A DNA stretch of 35,604 bases from Deltaproteobacteria bacterium PRO3. Lineage in GTDB: Bacteria; UBA10199; DSSB01. Shown here piece after piece: positions 34,216 to 35,604 of this stretch (positions are counted from its first letter, which is position 1; the number at the start of each line of letters is the position of its first letter). Under the pieces are notes generated by a model. The model saw only the letters and a program-made list of their open reading frames with translations. It ran no database searches and had not been told where the DNA came from. The stretch spans positions 1 to 35,604 of the forward strand of contig SZOV01000024.1 of NCBI GenBank assembly GCA_030263375.1, read 5' to 3'. Position numbers and translations under genes: made by a program.

Positions 34216-35604
34216 TCAAGCGGCGGCGTTTTTCAGCAGCTCGCGGGCATGCTTGAGGGCCTGCGGGGTGACCTCGACCCCGGCGAGCATGCGGGCGATC
34301 TCGCGCTCGCGATCGTCCTTCTTGAGCAGACGGATCTCGGAAAAAGTGCGGCCGTCGCGCACCGACTTCTCGACGGTGTAATGGCGGGCGGCGCGACAGG
34401 CGATCTGCGGCAGGTGGGTGACGCAAAGCACCTGGGTCTTCGCGCCCAAAGCCTCGAGCTTGCGGCCGATCAGCTCGGCGACCTTGCCGCCGACGCCGGC
34501 ATCGACCTCGTCGAAGACGAAGCTGCCGATCTCCTCGGCGGGAAAGACGATTTCGTAGAAGGCCAAGAGCAGGCGGCTGAGCTCGCCGCCGGAGACGATC
34601 TCGGCGAAAGGGCGCGCCTCCTCGCCGGGATTGAAGGAGACGAGCAGGGTCAGTGCGTCGGCGCCATTCGGGCGGTACTCGGCGACCTCCTTGGCGGACT
34701 CGAGCAGGAATTGCAGTTGGGCGTGGGGAAGGGCCAGCTCTTGCAGCGACTGCAACAGCTTGGCGGCGAGCTTTTTGGCGGCGGCCTTGCGTTTGGCATG
34801 CAAGGCCGCGGCCGCCTCGCGCAGGGCGGCCTCAAGTTCGGCGCGGCGGGCCTCGGCGTCTTGCAAGACCCGGTCGAAGTTTTCCAGCTCACCGATCTGC
34901 CCCTGCAGGCGCTCGGCCAGGGCGACCAGGCCGGACTCGTCTTCGTGATATTTGCGCTTCAGGCCGGAGATCAGGGCCAGGCGGTCTTCGAGTCGGTCGA
35001 GCTCGGCGGGATCCTCCTCGAGCTTCTCGCCGTAGTCGGCGAGCAGGCGCCCGGCGGCCTCGACGGCGGCCGCGGCCTCGTCGAGGGCGCCCAGCAGCGG
35101 ATTAAGGCTCTCGTCCATATCGCGGGATTTTTCGGCCAGGTGCCGCGCTTTGCCCAATTGGTCGGAAACGGAGGCCTCGCCGTCGACCAGCAGCTGGCGC
35201 ATCTCGTAGTTTTGCATAGCGAGGGCAACGCGGTGCTTGAGTCGGGCCTTGACGGCCTCCAGTTCCTCTTCTTCGCCGGCGCGCAGCTCGGCCTTGGCGA
35301 GCTCGTCGCACTGGAAGCGCAGGAACTCCTCTTGCCGTCGGGTCTCTCGAACGCGCTCGTTCAGCTCGCGCCACTCGCGGTCGGCGGCCTGGTAGCGTGC
35401 GAAGACGTCGCGATAGCCCGCCGCCGCGCCCTCGTGGCCGCCGAAGCGGTCGAGCAACTCCAAAAGGAAATCCGGCTCGAGGAGCCGGTGCGCGGCGTGT
35501 TGCCGCACCAGGTGGACGAGCCTCTCCCCCAGGGCCTGGAGGGTCTTGAGCGTCACCGGCTCGTCGTTGATCAGGGCCCGCGAACGGCCCGAGGCGTTGA
35601 GGCT
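34216..35604 (-). CDS. recN: DNA repair protein RecN, N-terminal part outside window
   Basis: SMC-like ATPase that acts early in double-strand-break repair. The reading frame is open through the window edge: the last 16 codons read SLNASGRSRALINDEP before an internal GTG that is not the start. About 462 residues are present out of the usual 550-560; the Walker A region is missing because it lies beyond the edge. Visible are LVRQHAAHRLLEPDFLLELL (normally GQHxxQxLL), with Arg in place of the usual Gly, then a long coiled coil, the signature VSGGELSRLLLAF, Walker B FVFDEVDAGVGG and VLCVTHLPQIA. It ends 52 bp before the kinase gene. Confidence 0.95.
   Translation of the reverse strand, partial: SLNASGRSRALINDEPVTLKTLQALGERLVHLVRQHAAHRLLEPDFLLELLDRFGGHEGAAAGYRDVFARYQAADREWRELNERVRETRRQEEFLRFQCDELAKAELRAGEEEELEAVKARLKHRVALAMQNYEMRQLLVDGEASVSDQLGKARHLAEKSRDMDESLNPLLGALDEAAAAVEAAGRLLADYGEKLEEDPAELDRLEDRLALISGLKRKYHEDESGLVALAERLQGQIGELENFDRVLQDAEARRAELEAALREAAAALHAKRKAAAKKLAAKLLQSLQELALPHAQLQFLLESAKEVAEYRPNGADALTLLVSFNPGEEARPFAEIVSGGELSRLLLAFYEIVFPAEEIGSFVFDEVDAGVGGKVAELIGRKLEALGAKTQVLCVTHLPQIACRAARHYTVEKSVRDGRTFSEIRLLKKDDREREIARMLAGVEVTPQALKHARELLKNAAA

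Overview
The window is a GC-rich bacterial chromosome segment carrying mostly housekeeping genes. Gene content suggests a Gram-negative lineage of the old 'Deltaproteobacteria' grade (Myxococcota/Bdellovibrionota or a related candidate phylum). The pointers are a secreted multi-repeat DUF4215 (Myxococcus cysteine-rich) protein with a MYXO-CTERM-like tail, a non-flagellar type III secretion SctV homologue, an outer-membrane beta-barrel protein, and an M23 peptidase-secA-argJ order. The exact taxon is inference.

Layout. Bases 1-4528 (+ strand): the 3' part of purM, then purN (purine synthesis), an outer-membrane protein, a FAD-type oxidoreductase, and a small cysteine-rich secreted protein whose base composition differs from its neighbours. 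From 4539 on nearly everything is on the - strand. 4539-8539, in transcription order, is rpsP-rimM-trmD-SPOUT methyltransferase-rplS-rnhB-DUF456 (ribosome and RNA maturation). 8782-11250 (+) is the DUF4215 protein, lying between rpsP and ffh, which are often adjacent. 11306-14367 is a two-gene ABC-2 exporter followed by ffh. 14500-21746, in transcription order, is rpmF-acpP-rpiB-glyA-nrdR-ribD-ribE-ribBA-ribH-nusB-M17 N-domain protein, a long run containing a full riboflavin pathway. 21878-29458 holds nfi, an isolated sctV, argJ and secA. 29524-35604 holds an M23 peptidase, a PP2C phosphatase, a TldE/PmbA-like protein, a GAF histidine kinase and the 3' part of recN.

The most interesting signal is non-coding. 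Two families of dispersed inverted-repeat elements occupy intergenic gaps. Family A (five copies: 1506, 5101, 7666, 14413, 15058) has arms of the GTAGGGGCGAACC type. It fills gaps inside operons, and three times its terminal TAG/TAA is the stop codon of the preceding gene (rnhB, rimM, nusB). Family B (three copies: 22594, 22838, 26465) is 184-186 bp long with 29-bp terminal inverted repeats. Its two ends change together from copy to copy, so pairing is kept. The inside has conserved boxes around a core that differs in sequence but keeps almost the same length (75, 75, 76 nt). Two B copies face each other and form a palindrome of about 430 bp between nfi and sctV. I cannot tell from one window whether these are MITE-like mobile elements or structured RNAs.
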